Origin: an uncultured Rhizobium sp.
GTDB lineage: Bacteria > Pseudomonadota > Alphaproteobacteria > Rhizobiales > Rhizobiaceae
Reading direction: 5' to 3'
DNA: 64,000 nt
Assembly: GCA_945952045.1 (NCBI GenBank)
Contig: CAMFHE010000024.1
Location: forward strand, 1-64,000
The notes beneath the pieces are model-generated. The model was not told the origin of the DNA, did no database searches, and was given only the letters and a program-made list of their open reading frames with translations. Within the stretch, counting starts at the first letter, position 1. Each line of letters begins with the position of its first letter. The translations under genes and the position numbers were made by a program. Shown in pieces: positions 17,990 to 27,029 of the stretch.

Positions 17990-19459
17990 TTGAAACCGCC
18001 ATCGTTGACATCGTTCAAGGACGACGCGCTGATCGCGCTTGATAACCTCGCCGACCGCGCCACGCATATGGTTCACCCCACCGTGCGCCTCGGCGTTACC
18101 GGGCTTTCCCGCGCCGGCAAGACCGTGTTCATTTCATCGCTGGTGCATAATTTGCTGCATGGCGGCCGCCTGCCGCTGTTCGAGCCAATGCGCGCTGGGC
18201 GTGTGACAGCGGTAACATTGGAGGAGCAGCCGGATGACGCCGTGCCGCGCTTTCAATATGAGGACCACATTCGCGCACTGATCGACGAGCGCATCTGGCC
18301 GGATTCGACCCGTGCAATTTCGGAACTGCGCCTGACCTTTACCTTTCGCAGCGCCAGTAGCTGGAACCGGCTGTTTACACCGGGAAAGCTTTCCATCGAT
18401 ATCGTCGATTATCCCGGCGAATGGCTGCTGGATCTGCCCTTGCTTCGGCAGGATTTTCGTGAATTCAGCCGCCAGACGGTCGAGCTGGCCGAAAGTGGTA
18501 TCCGCGCCGAGCTCGCCCGGCCTTGGCTAGAGCTTGCCCGCTCCACCGATCTCGACGGCCCCGCCGACGAGATGCGCGCCCGTGACCTGCATCTTGCCTT
18601 TACCGCCTATTTGCGCGCTTGCAAGGCGGACGAGCGTTCGCTCTCGACCTTGCCGCCGGGGCGCTTCCTGATGCCCGGCGATCTCGACGGCTCGCCGGCC
18701 CTGACCTTCGCGCCCCTGCCCGATCTGCCCGATACGCCTGCCCCCAAAGGCTCTTTCCGCGCGATGATGGAGCGGCGTTATGAGGCTTATAAAACCGTGG
18801 TGGTCAAACCGTTCTTTCGCGAGCATTTTGCGCGTCTGGACCGTCAGATCGTGCTGGTCGATGCGCTGCAGGCGGTCAATCGGGGGCCTGAGGCGGTTGC
18901 CGATCTCGAACGGGCGTTGGCGGATGTGCTTTCCTGTTTCCGGCCGGGACATAACAGCTTTTTCTCGTCCTTCGTCACCCGTCGCATCGACAAGGTGCTT
19001 GTCGCAGCAACGAAGGCGGACCATCTGCATCATGAAAGCCATGACCGGCTGGAGGCGATCACACGGCGGCTGGTGGAGCGCGCTATCCGTTCCATCGGCA
19101 TGAGTGGAGCCGGCATCGAGACGCTGGCGCTGGCCTCGGTTCGCGCCACGCGCGAGGCGACCGTCGAGCGTGACGGTCATGTCCTGCCAGTCATCGTCGG
19201 CACGCCGATAGAAGGCGAAACCATCGAAGGTCATCGTTTCGATGGCGCAGCAAAGACCGCGATCTTTCCCGGCGACCTGCCGGAAAAGCCGGAAATCCTG
19301 TTCGACGTCGAACCGGACGGCACGCTTTCCGCGCCGCAGGTCAATATCGTCCGCTTCCGGCCGCCAACGATCGAAAGCAGTCGCAAGGGCGGCGCCTCGC
19401 TGCCGCATATCCGCCTCGACCGCGCCCTGCAATTCCTGCTCGGAGACCGCCTGGCATGA
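17990..19459 (+). CDS. ycjX: YcjX-like P-loop NTPase (DUF463)
   Basis: 489 residues with a Walker A motif GLSRAGKT at 38-45 and an FRSAS/IVDYPGEWLLDLPLL segment near 120-150, as in the YcjX family of GTPase-like proteins that is widespread in proteobacteria and linked to stress or phage-shock contexts in E. coli. The molecular job is not established. The TTG at 17990 follows GGAG at normal distance; no better start exists. Its stop overlaps the start of ycjF as ATGA, so the pair is translationally coupled and very likely forms a functional unit. Confidence 0.88.
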   Translation: MKPPSLTSFKDDALIALDNLADRATHMVHPTVRLGVTGLSRAGKTVFISSLVHNLLHGGRLPLFEPMRAGRVTAVTLEEQPDDAVPRFQYEDHIRALIDERIWPDSTRAISELRLTFTFRSASSWNRLFTPGKLSIDIVDYPGEWLLDLPLLRQDFREFSRQTVELAESGIRAELARPWLELARSTDLDGPADEMRARDLHLAFTAYLRACKADERSLSTLPPGRFLMPGDLDGSPALTFAPLPDLPDTPAPKGSFRAMMERRYEAYKTVVVKPFFREHFARLDRQIVLVDALQAVNRGPEAVADLERALADVLSCFRPGHNSFFSSFVTRRIDKVLVAATKADHLHHESHDRLEAITRRLVERAIRSIGMSGAGIETLALASVRATREATVERDGHVLPVIVGTPIEGETIEGHRFDGAAKTAIFPGDLPEKPEILFDVEPDGTLSAPQVNIVRFRPPTIESSRKGGASLPHIRLDRALQFLLGDRLA

Positions 19460-20511
19460 GCTCGTCCGATACGCCCCCGCCCCGCCGCCCTGCCGCATTC
19501 CGGATCGACGAGGATCGTCAGGCAGAGGCTGTGCGAGCAGAACCGCGCCGGCCCGGTCGCTTCGATAGCGGCGTCTCGCTGATCGAGGATGATGCCGATC
19601 CCTTCCTGTCGGAGGTCGCGGCCCTCGACGCGGCGACGTTGCAGCCACCGCCTCCGGCGCGGCGGCGGTTTTCGCTGGGTGGCATTGCCGCTGGCGCTTT
19701 CGGCATCTTCCTGTCGCTCGGTTTCGGCCTGTGGGCCGACCGGTTGATCCGCGACCTGTTTTCGCGCTCCGACTGGCTGGGATATGTAGCCATCGGCGCG
19801 GTCGCAATCGGCCTTGCCGCTTTGCTTGGCATCGTCACGCGCGAGCTTTTCGGGCTGCATCGCATCGCCGCCGTTCAGGCCCTGAAGGCCGAGGCGGAAG
19901 CGGCGATTGCCGATGCCCGCCCCAAACGCGCCCGCGCCGTCGTTGCACGACTGACAACGTTGACGGCAGGACGGGCCGAAACGGCGCGCGGCCGAGAGCG
20001 GCTGGCGGCCACCGAGGACGATATCATCGACAGCGCGTATCTGATCGACCTCGCCGAACGGGAACTTCTGGAGCCGCTTGACCGCAAGGCGCGACTACTC
20101 ATCCTCGGCGCTTCGAAGCGCGTCTCTGTGGTCACCGCGGTCAGCCCGCGCGCCATCGTCGATCTCGCCTATGTGCTCTATGAGGCGGCGCGGCTGGTGC
20201 GTGCCATGGCGGAGCTTTACGGCGGCCGGCCCGGCACGCTCGGCATGCTGCGTCTGTTGCGCGATGTGCTGGCGCATCTGGCTGTCACCGGCTCGATTGC
20301 GGTCGGCGACAGCCTGATTCAGCAGGTCATCGGCCATGGCCTGGCGTCGAAGCTTTCGGCCCGCCTCGGTGAAGGCGTGGTCAACGGGCTGATGACCGCC
20401 CGAATCGGCATCGCGGCAATGGATTATTGCCGGCCCCTTCCCTTCCGCGCGTTGAAACGTCCCGGAATAGGCGATTTCGCCGGCGATCTGCGCGGCGAGC
20501 CATCCGCGTGA
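19456..20511 (+). CDS. ycjF: YcjF-like inner-membrane protein (TIGR01620/DUF697)
   Basis: 351 residues. A polar, Pro-rich N-terminus of about 70 residues precedes two membrane helices (about 72-92 and 107-127), then a long helical cytosolic region and a C-terminal DUF697-type part with a weakly hydrophobic stretch (AHLAVTGSIAVGDSLIQQVIGHGLASKL near 275-302). This is the YcjF layout. It partners the P-loop protein YcjX encoded immediately upstream. The two are inferred to work together at the membrane; what they do is unknown. Confidence 0.85.
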   Translation: MSSSDTPPPRRPAAFRIDEDRQAEAVRAEPRRPGRFDSGVSLIEDDADPFLSEVAALDAATLQPPPPARRRFSLGGIAAGAFGIFLSLGFGLWADRLIRDLFSRSDWLGYVAIGAVAIGLAALLGIVTRELFGLHRIAAVQALKAEAEAAIADARPKRARAVVARLTTLTAGRAETARGRERLAATEDDIIDSAYLIDLAERELLEPLDRKARLLILGASKRVSVVTAVSPRAIVDLAYVLYEAARLVRAMAELYGGRPGTLGMLRLLRDVLAHLAVTGSIAVGDSLIQQVIGHGLASKLSARLGEGVVNGLMTARIGIAAMDYCRPLPFRALKRPGIGDFAGDLRGEPSA

Positions 20512-20666
20512 ATTCATCGGTAATTCAATGCGATGCAAGTATTGATAAGGCTTCCTTAAGGTTACTTTTGGGTGGCGTTTTATAGCGCCAGGCAACCATG
20601 CATTAACCAATATCGGGCAAAACTCACCCTCAGATTTGGCTTTTGTCCTTACCCAAGGAATGTCTC

Positions 20667-21206
20667 ATGTACCCGCGCTGCATTTCCCTTTTCGCCGGCA
20701 TCGTCCTTGCGGCGACGGGCGCTGTTTCCGGCGCTTCTGCCGCCTCGAACGACAAGCAATTCTTCCAGTCCGTTGCCGGTAGCTGGAAAGGCCCGGGCGA
20801 AATCGTCGCCGGCAAATACAAGGGCACGAAATTCACCTGCAACCTGACGGGCGAGCCGCAGGACGGCGGCAAGGCGGGCCTGAAGCTCGAAGGCACCTGC
20901 CGCGTCGGCGTTTTCAGCCAGCCTATGACCGCGATCATTTCGCAAGCCGGCAGCTCCTACAAGGGTAAGTTCCTCGACGGCGCCAGCGGCAAGGGCCTCG
21001 ACGTCATCTCTGGCGCTGTCAACGGCAACAAGGTCGTGCTCGGCATCAATCGCGCCAAGCTGAACGGCGCCATGATCGCCCGTCTCGAAAACGACAATGC
21101 GATGAAGGTGACGATTTCCGTCAAGGTCGAGGATCGCATGATCCCGGTCATTGGGGTTACGCTCAATCGGCAGTTGGACGATATGAAGGTCGGTTCAATC
21201 GAGTGA
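20667..21206 (+). CDS. Exported protein of unknown function
   Basis: 179 residues from the ATG at 20667, which follows AAGGA at suitable spacing. Residues 1-24 are a signal peptide (CISLFAGIVLAATGAVSG, cleavage near ASA). The mature part begins with SVAGSWKGPGEIVAGKYKGTKFTC, a lipocalin-like opening, and continues as alternating strands with two cysteines (FTC and GTC) that could bridge. A small beta-barrel in the periplasm is the best structural guess. It ends in its own terminator and is followed by another small exported gene. Confidence 0.65.
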   Translation: MYPRCISLFAGIVLAATGAVSGASAASNDKQFFQSVAGSWKGPGEIVAGKYKGTKFTCNLTGEPQDGGKAGLKLEGTCRVGVFSQPMTAIISQAGSSYKGKFLDGASGKGLDVISGAVNGNKVVLGINRAKLNGAMIARLENDNAMKVTISVKVEDRMIPVIGVTLNRQLDDMKVGSIE

Positions 21207-21286
21207 CCAAGTATTGACGACGATAAGACTTTTTTTGAGCGTTCCGCAAAGACCCTCGAAATTTTCAATAGTCTTGGCCTATAAGG

Positions 21287-21314
21287 AAGTCGCCCGATAT
21301 TGGGCGACTTTTTT
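21287..21314 (+). terminator. Terminator between the two exported-protein genes
   Basis: AAGTCGCCC / GGGCGACTT with the short loop GATATT, followed by TTTTTT. Confidence 0.85.
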
Positions 21315-21352
21315 GCATTTCGAGACGGAGGCGTATTTGCCTCCTGGAAATG
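21315..21352. repeat. Intergenic palindromic element, short variant
   Basis: GCATTTC at the left and GGAAATGC at the right bracket an inner hairpin GGAGGC / GCCTCC. It sits 18 bp before the ATG at 21370, so it would be in the 5' leader of that gene. Confidence 0.5.
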
Positions 21353-21369
21353 CTTCCGAGGGGAAGACC

Positions 21370-21702
21370 ATGAAATTCACGAAGTTCGCGCTCGCTGCGG
21401 CAACCACCTTGCTGCTGGCAGGCGTTTCCCATGCCGAAGACCTGAAGTTCACGCTCAAGAACGGCACGAAGTCGACTCTGACGCGCTTCTACACGTCGCC
21501 GGTCGGCGTCAATAATTGGGAAGACGACGTTTTCGGCAAGGACGTTCTGGAGCCGGGCGAATCGATCGACATCACCATCGCCGATGGCCGCACCGTCTGC
21601 AAATACGATATGCGCTTCGAATTCTCGGAAGAGAGCAATCTCGACACCACCGAAGACACGCAGGATCTTTGCGAGATGGGTTCATACACCATCCACGAAT
21701 AA
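21370..21702 (+). CDS. Small exported protein, 110 residues
   Basis: The ATG at 21370 follows GAGGGGAAG. Residues 1-22 form a signal peptide with cleavage after SHA. The mature domain of about 88 residues reads as a beta sandwich: LKFTLKNGTKSTLTRFYTSP, NNWEDDVFG, LEPGESIDITIADGRTVCKYDMRFEF and a last strand LCEMGSYTIHE. The two cysteines could form a disulfide. I have a recollection, not checked, that relatives occur across rhizobia, sometimes under misleading enzyme names. Function unknown. A strong terminator follows. Confidence 0.65.
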   Translation: MKFTKFALAAATTLLLAGVSHAEDLKFTLKNGTKSTLTRFYTSPVGVNNWEDDVFGKDVLEPGESIDITIADGRTVCKYDMRFEFSEESNLDTTEDTQDLCEMGSYTIHE

Positions 21703-21731
21703 TGTAAGCGGTGAAAGCCGTTCTACATTCG

Positions 21732-21759
21732 ATGCCCGGTCGCAAGACCGGGCATTTTT
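21732..21759 (+). terminator. Terminator after the small exported gene
   Basis: ATGCCCGGTC / GACCGGGCAT with loop GCAA and a trailing TTTTTG. Confidence 0.9.
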
Positions 21760-21824
21760 GTTTGCTGTTTATTTGCACATATCCGGCCGCAAGACCGCTG
21801 CGCGCTTTTGCTGGAAATGCGATC

Positions 21825-22433
21825 TCAGATCGACCGCAGCGTCCAATCGACGATCTCACCGGCGACGCTGGTGAAAGCGGCGTCGAGAGCCTTGATGAAA
21901 GCGGGATTGCCGGCGCCGGCGCTGACCGGCGTTGCGGCCGAGAATATCTTCTGGGTGCGGACTTCGCCGTTCTTGTCGTTGAGGATCTTGACCGAGATCT
22001 CGACCTTCGCACGACGCGTCACGGTGTCGATCTCGAAGGCGCGGATGTCGGTCACGATCTGGTAATCGATGGCCAGTCCCTGCCCCGGCTTGCCGACGCC
22101 GCCGAGCTTGCCTGTATTTTCGAAGGCCTGCACGAGCTTGGCCTGCACCATGCGCGGCAGCTTGTCGCTCCACTGCGATTTGGAGAGGTATTGCACTTCC
22201 GCACCGCCGACACGAACGAGGATCTGCTCGCTGTCCAACGCCTTCAGGGCCGAAGGCTCCGGCACGAGGATCTGGCGGCTGCGAGCGGACGGGCCGTCAG
22301 CGCTGACGGCGGCCCTGAGATCGAACGTATCGTTGCTGGCTCCGCCGCCGCATGCCGTCAGCAGGGTCGCCGCGACAAGACATCCGATCCCAAGGCGCAT
22401 CGCGCGTTGAATGCGCCCATCCGAAACGATCAT
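21825..22433 (-). CDS. ABC-type transport auxiliary lipoprotein of the Mla-type operon
   Basis: About 202 residues. The N-terminus has a lipobox LLTAC shortly after the first hydrophobic run, so the mature protein should be a membrane-anchored lipoprotein. The body has the fold markers of the PqiC/DUF330-type auxiliary component: RSRQILVPEPSALKALDSEQILVR, the SDKLPRMVQAKLVQAFE helix and the IDYQIVTDIRAFEID strands. It closes the mlaE-mlaF-mlaD operon and starts about 27 bp after mlaD; I choose the ATG at 22433 because GGGAG lies upstream. It probably bridges the periplasm or outer membrane for lipid traffic. Confidence 0.75.
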   Translation of the reverse strand: MIVSDGRIQRAMRLGIGCLVAATLLTACGGGASNDTFDLRAAVSADGPSARSRQILVPEPSALKALDSEQILVRVGGAEVQYLSKSQWSDKLPRMVQAKLVQAFENTGKLGGVGKPGQGLAIDYQIVTDIRAFEIDTVTRRAKVEISVKILNDKNGEVRTQKIFSAATPVSAGAGNPAFIKALDAAFTSVAGEIVDWTLRSI

Positions 22434-22459
22434 GCTACCTGTTCTCCCATCCATTTCGG

Positions 22460-23830
22460 TCAGTGCCGGGTTCTGCCGTTATACGTCTTGACGCTGTCGC
22501 CGCCGAACAGCAGCCGCTGCGGATCGCGGTCGAAATTGCCGATGGCGTCGTTCAGGCTCTGCACCGTGCGGCGCGTTTCGCCCACCAGCGTCTGCACGTC
22601 GCGCAGCCCCGTCGCGGAGAAGCGGCTGAGGTTGTCTGCAATCGGCCCGACGCGGGCATTAATGTTGTCGGCGACGCTGCGGAAGGATTCCAGCGTCTTG
22701 CGGGCTTCGGCAAACAGCGAGTTTGCGTCGTCAGAGCCGAGCAGCTTGTCGACCTTGACCAGAATGCCATCGACGCGTGTCGATGCATTGTTCAGCTTGT
22801 CGGTCATCGCCGTCGCATTGGCAATCGCGTCGTCGATCTGCTTGCGCCGTGCCTGGATATCGTCGGTGACGCCGCGGATCGAGGCGGCGGCGGCGCGCGC
22901 ATCGGCAAGTGTGGCCGTTGCGTCGTCCACCGAGGTACGGACCTTTGCGGTATCGACGACGGCGATCAGCTCCTCGACTTTCTTCAGGGCGGTCTCCGCC
23001 TGCTGGCCGAACCGGTTATAGGTATCGGCCGTCTGGCGGAAGCTCTTGATCGTCTCGGAAAGATCGCCGCTTGAGGCCGCGATATCGTTGCTGACCTTTT
23101 CGGCATTCGACAGGATGCGATCGACCTTCTGGGAATCGACAGCCTTGACGATGCGATCCACGGTTTCGATGGTCGAATCCAGCCTCCCCGAGATTTTCGT
23201 CACGGTTTGCGACAGCGACGCGACGCTCTTGAGGAACTCGTCGATTCCCTTCGAATTGTCGCTGAGAGACTTGGTGAAGGACTCGGCATTTCGCACTGTG
23301 TTGGTCAGCGGCGCGCGGGCATCGCCGACAAAGCCCTGAATGTCGTCGATCGCATGGTCGGCCTTGCCCATGATCTTGTCGGCGGTTGCCAGCAGATTGG
23401 TGACGCTCGACTGATCGGCGGTCAATACCGGCGGCTCACCGGATTCGCGCGCGGCCTGGATGAGGTTGGTGTCGCCGGTCTTGCCGCCGGAAAGTTCGAT
23501 ATAGGCAGCGCCCGTCAGACCCTGGATTTCGAGGATCGCCTTGGTCGAACTGTAGATCGGCGCATCCTCCTTCACCTCGGTGAAGGCGATGGAGAAATTC
23601 GGATCCTTGCCGTCGATCGACAAGCTGCGCACGGAACCGACGGTGATGCCGTTGAACCGCACCGGCGAGCCGACGCTCAAGCCGTTGGCGGAGCCCGGAA
23701 TACGGATGATGAGTTCCGTCATCGGTCCGCCGCGACCGTACTGAGCCATCCAATAGACAAAGCCGAAGGCGGCGGCGATCACCAGCATGGTGAAGAACCC
23801 GACAATGGCGTAGTTGGCTTTGGTTTCCAT
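22460..23830 (-). CDS. mlaD: MCE/MlaD-family substrate-binding protein
   Basis: 456 residues: one N-terminal membrane helix (YAIVGFFTMLVIAAAFGFVYW), an MCE domain around residues 37-115 (LIIRIPGSANGLSVGSPVRFNGITVGSV), and a long C-terminal helical, heptad-like region to the end. This is longer than E. coli MlaD (183 residues) and resembles the single-MCE proteins with extended helical tails that build hexameric tubes or needles. It binds phospholipid-like substrates in the periplasm in known systems. It lies 6 bp from mlaF within a four-gene operon. Confidence 0.88.
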   Translation of the reverse strand: METKANYAIVGFFTMLVIAAAFGFVYWMAQYGRGGPMTELIIRIPGSANGLSVGSPVRFNGITVGSVRSLSIDGKDPNFSIAFTEVKEDAPIYSSTKAILEIQGLTGAAYIELSGGKTGDTNLIQAARESGEPPVLTADQSSVTNLLATADKIMGKADHAIDDIQGFVGDARAPLTNTVRNAESFTKSLSDNSKGIDEFLKSVASLSQTVTKISGRLDSTIETVDRIVKAVDSQKVDRILSNAEKVSNDIAASSGDLSETIKSFRQTADTYNRFGQQAETALKKVEELIAVVDTAKVRTSVDDATATLADARAAAASIRGVTDDIQARRKQIDDAIANATAMTDKLNNASTRVDGILVKVDKLLGSDDANSLFAEARKTLESFRSVADNINARVGPIADNLSRFSATGLRDVQTLVGETRRTVQSLNDAIGNFDRDPQRLLFGGDSVKTYNGRTRH

Positions 23831-23836
23831 GAGTTC

Positions 23837-24697
23837 CTATCGCTGTGTCGGCTGTTTCGGCATGGTATCGGCCTGGTCATCGTCGTGATGCACGATGGAC
23901 CGGGCGCGCTTGCCGCGGAAATAGGACTGCACCCACGGATCGTCAAATTCCAGCATGTCCTGAATAGTGCCTTCCACCAATACCCGTTTTTGGCCGAGAA
24001 CCGCAATACGGTCGCAGACCGAAAACAGGCTGTCGAGATCGTGGGTCACCATATAGACGGTCAGGCCCAGCGTATCGCGCAGGCGGGCGATCAACTCGTC
24101 GAACTCTGCCGCGCCGATGGGATCGAGGCCGGAGGTCGGCTCGTCCAGAAAGACGAGCGCCGGATCGAGCGCCAGCGCGCGCGCAAGGGCGGCGCGCTTG
24201 ATCATGCCGCCGGAAAGTTCGGACGGATATTTGTCGGCCGCATCCGGCGCAAGCCCGACCATCTCGATCTTCAGTTTGGCGAGTTCATCCATCAACGGCT
24301 TCGGCAGATCGAGATATTCGCGCATCGGCAGCTGGATGTTTTCCATCACCGTCAGCGCCGAAAACAGCGCGCCATGCTGGAACAGCACGCCGAGCTGCAT
24401 GTCGATCTTGATGCGATCGGCATCGTCGAGCGTATCGTAATCTTCCCCGAGGATGCGGATACTGCCGGACTGGCGCGGCAGAAGCTTCAAAACGGTGCGC
24501 ATCAGCACCGATTTGCCGGTGCCGGACGCGCCGACGAACCCAAGGATTTCGCCGCGATAAATATCGAGGTTGAGCTTGTCGAGAACCACTTTCGGGCCGA
24601 AGGCGACCGTCAGGTCGCGCACGGAAAGGATGACGTCATCGCCAGCCTGCGGCTTTTCGCTCGGTTCCTTTTCTCGAATCTCAAGGTTGTCAGCCAC
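23837..24697 (-). CDS. mlaF: ABC transporter ATPase of the Mla type
   Basis: 286 residues. Walker A is GASGTGKS at 56-63, the signature is LSGGMIKRAALARAL near 160-175, and Walker B with the D-loop is ALVFLDEPTSGLDPIGAAEF. The QLGVLFQHGALFSALTVMENI segment is typical of MlaF/Mkl lipid-transport ATPases. It should power the MlaE permease encoded just upstream (8 bp gap) and act on lipids delivered to or from the MCE protein downstream. Confidence 0.9.
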   Translation of the reverse strand: MADNLEIREKEPSEKPQAGDDVILSVRDLTVAFGPKVVLDKLNLDIYRGEILGFVGASGTGKSVLMRTVLKLLPRQSGSIRILGEDYDTLDDADRIKIDMQLGVLFQHGALFSALTVMENIQLPMREYLDLPKPLMDELAKLKIEMVGLAPDAADKYPSELSGGMIKRAALARALALDPALVFLDEPTSGLDPIGAAEFDELIARLRDTLGLTVYMVTHDLDSLFSVCDRIAVLGQKRVLVEGTIQDMLEFDDPWVQSYFRGKRARSIVHHDDDQADTMPKQPTQR

Positions 24698-24705
24698 CGC
24701 GACCC

Positions 24706-25860
24706 TCAGAAGTTGATTGCCGCGTAGAACATGGCGAAAAGCCCGTCCACGAGGATGACGACGAAGATCGATTTGACCACGGCGGAGGTGACATGCAGAC
24801 CGAGCGATTCCGCCGAACCCCCGACCTTCATGCCTTCGACGGCCGAGACGACGCCGATGATCAGCGCCATGAACGGCGCCTTGATCATCCCCGAAATGAC
24901 CGTGGAGATATCGACGGATTCATGCAGGCGGGTGAGGAAAACCTCGAGGGTGATGCCGGAATAGGCCCAAGCGACGAGGGCGGCGCCCGCGAGCGCCGCG
25001 AAATTGGCGACGATAGTCAAAAGCGGCAGCGCCACCGTCAGCGCAACCAGTCGCGGGAAGATGAGAACGCCGACCGGATTGAGACCCATGACGACGAGTG
25101 CGTCGATTTCCTCGCGCATCTTCATCGAGCCGATTTCGGCGGTGATGGCGCTGCCGGAGCGGCCGGCGATCATGATCGCGGTCAGAAGCACGCCGATTTC
25201 GCGCAATTGCAGGATGCCGACGAGATCGACGACGAAGACTTCCGCGCCGAAATAGCGAAGCTGAAAAGCCCCTTGCTGCGCGATGATCGCGCCGATCAGG
25301 AAGGACATCAGCAGGATGATGGGTACGGCCTTGACGCCCATCTGGTCTATCTGGTTGACCACCGATGCCGGCGACACGCCGCTGGAGCGCCCAAACTTCA
25401 GCTGGGCTCCGCGAACGGCGGAGCCGAGAATATGCATGGCCAGCATGATATCGGACCACATGCGATAGGTCCGCTGGCCGATGGGCGAAAACAGCCGCTC
25501 GAACAGCGTTCCGGTCGGCCCCGACGCCACATCCGGCGTCGGGAGCGTTTGCGGCAGCGCCTCGATAAGCTCACTGATGCGGTTGTTTGCGCCCTCAAGC
25601 GCCACGCTGCCGCCGGCCTCGCCGACATCGCTCTGCAGGCGGCGAACCAGCCATGCGCCGGTTACGTCCATCTGCTGCACATCGGAAAGGTCGAGGGTCA
25701 ACTTGCCGGCCTTGCGGTCGTTGGCGATCTTCTGGAGATCGTCGAGAACCGGCGGAATTCCGGTATTGGTCCAATTGCCGGACAGCGTCAGCCGATGCCC
25801 CGCCTCGGACGGCAGAGCTTCGATCTTGATACGGGCGGCGGAGGACGAATCCGGGCTCAA
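24706..25860 (-). CDS. mlaE: MlaE-family permease with N-terminal STAS domain
   Basis: 384 residues. Residues about 20-110 look like a STAS/MlaB domain (LTLDLSDVQQMDVTGAWLVRRL), and residues about 130-384 form the MlaE permease with the family hallmark MREEIDALVVMGLNPVGVLIFPR. So the small regulatory partner that is a separate protein (MlaB) in E. coli is fused here. First gene of the operon. The start is the TTG at 25860; no ATG precedes it in frame. The cargo is probably phospholipid, direction unknown. Confidence 0.88.
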   Translation of the reverse strand: MSPDSSSAARIKIEALPSEAGHRLTLSGNWTNTGIPPVLDDLQKIANDRKAGKLTLDLSDVQQMDVTGAWLVRRLQSDVGEAGGSVALEGANNRISELIEALPQTLPTPDVASGPTGTLFERLFSPIGQRTYRMWSDIMLAMHILGSAVRGAQLKFGRSSGVSPASVVNQIDQMGVKAVPIILLMSFLIGAIIAQQGAFQLRYFGAEVFVVDLVGILQLREIGVLLTAIMIAGRSGSAITAEIGSMKMREEIDALVVMGLNPVGVLIFPRLVALTVALPLLTIVANFAALAGAALVAWAYSGITLEVFLTRLHESVDISTVISGMIKAPFMALIIGVVSAVEGMKVGGSAESLGLHVTSAVVKSIFVVILVDGLFAMFYAAINF

Positions 25861-26045
25861 CTCTTTTTCACATCTTTCCGGGCACAGGTCGTTTCGCTTC
25901 CGCTCGTCATTTTCTTGCGCATCTTGCCTGACAAACTTTATGCGAATCCCGACTCTCTTAACGGCTTGACCCTAGTCGTGTCACCGCATCACGCGTAAAT
26001 AAAGCCATTCGTTAACGAAATTGATCGCTGGAACGCGTAAATCCC

Positions 26046-27029
26046 ATGGCTCGTCACCTCGAAACAACAATCGATACATTTCCGATCGCAGGAACGTTCA
26101 CCATTTCAAGAGGTTCCAAGACGGAAGCAAAAGTTGTCACCTGCGTGATTCGCGATGGCGACGAAATCGGGCGCGGCGAATGCGTGCCGTACGCCCGATA
26201 TGGCGAAAGCATCGACAGCGTTGCGGCGCAGATCGCCGAGATTTCCCCGGAAATCGCGAATGGTCTCGATCGGATCGGGCTACAAAAGGCGATGGCGGCG
26301 GGTGCTGCGCGCAATGCGGTGGATTGCGCGCTGTGGGATCTGGAGGCCAAGCGTGGCAAACGCAGCGTCGCCGCCGTGCTGGGGCTGCCGCCGATGAAAC
26401 CGCTGGTGACCGCCTATACGATTTCACTCGGCGAGCCGGAGGTGATGGCGGAACAGGCGCGCAAGGTGGCTCATCGCCGGCTGCTCAAGGTCAAGGTCGG
26501 CACAGGTGACGATGAAAGCCGCATCCGGGCCGTGCGCGCCGCAGCACCCGAGAGCGACATCATCCTCGATGCCAATGAGGGTTGGACCGACGAGACGATC
26601 CGGCATCACCTGGAGATTGCCAGGGAGATGCGCATCGCCGTGATCGAACAGCCTTTGCCGGCCGGGCGCGATGCGATCTTGGCTACGATCGAGCGCCCGG
26701 TTCCGGTCTGCGCCGATGAAAGCGTGCATCTGACCGCCGATCTCGCCGCCTTGCGCGACCGTTACGACGCCATCAACATCAAGCTCGACAAGACCGGCGG
26801 CCTGACGGAGGCCTGGGCGATGCGGCAGGAGGGCAAGCGGCTCGGTTTCCAGATCATGGTCGGCTGCATGGTGGGCTCCTCGCTCGCCATGGCGCCTGCC
26901 CTGCTCGTGGCGCAGGATGCGGATTTCATCGATCTCGACGGGCCATTGCTTCTGGCGCAGGACCGGCATCCGGGCCTCAATTACGAGGGCTCGCTGGTCT
27001 ATCCGCCGGAAGCCTCACTCTGGGGCTGA
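26046..27029 (+). CDS. dgcA: Enolase-superfamily epimerase (DgcA/dipeptide epimerase type)
   Basis: 327 residues of the muconate-lactonising-enzyme subgroup. The acid-base lysines lie in KVKVG (Lys148/Lys150), metal ligands in DANEGW (Asp175), EQPLP (Glu201) and ADES (Asp224), and the second lysine in NIKLDKTGG (Lys246). This set fits L-Ala-D/L-Glu epimerases and the related N-acetyl-D-glutamate racemase DgcA, the name used for rhizobial members. Both functions touch D-glutamate and cell-wall peptide turnover. The partner DgcN (DUF1611) is not adjacent. Its 3' end overlaps the MFS gene by 31 bp. Confidence 0.8.
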   Translation: MARHLETTIDTFPIAGTFTISRGSKTEAKVVTCVIRDGDEIGRGECVPYARYGESIDSVAAQIAEISPEIANGLDRIGLQKAMAAGAARNAVDCALWDLEAKRGKRSVAAVLGLPPMKPLVTAYTISLGEPEVMAEQARKVAHRRLLKVKVGTGDDESRIRAVRAAAPESDIILDANEGWTDETIRHHLEIAREMRIAVIEQPLPAGRDAILATIERPVPVCADESVHLTADLAALRDRYDAINIKLDKTGGLTEAWAMRQEGKRLGFQIMVGCMVGSSLAMAPALLVAQDADFIDLDGPLLLAQDRHPGLNYEGSLVYPPEASLWG

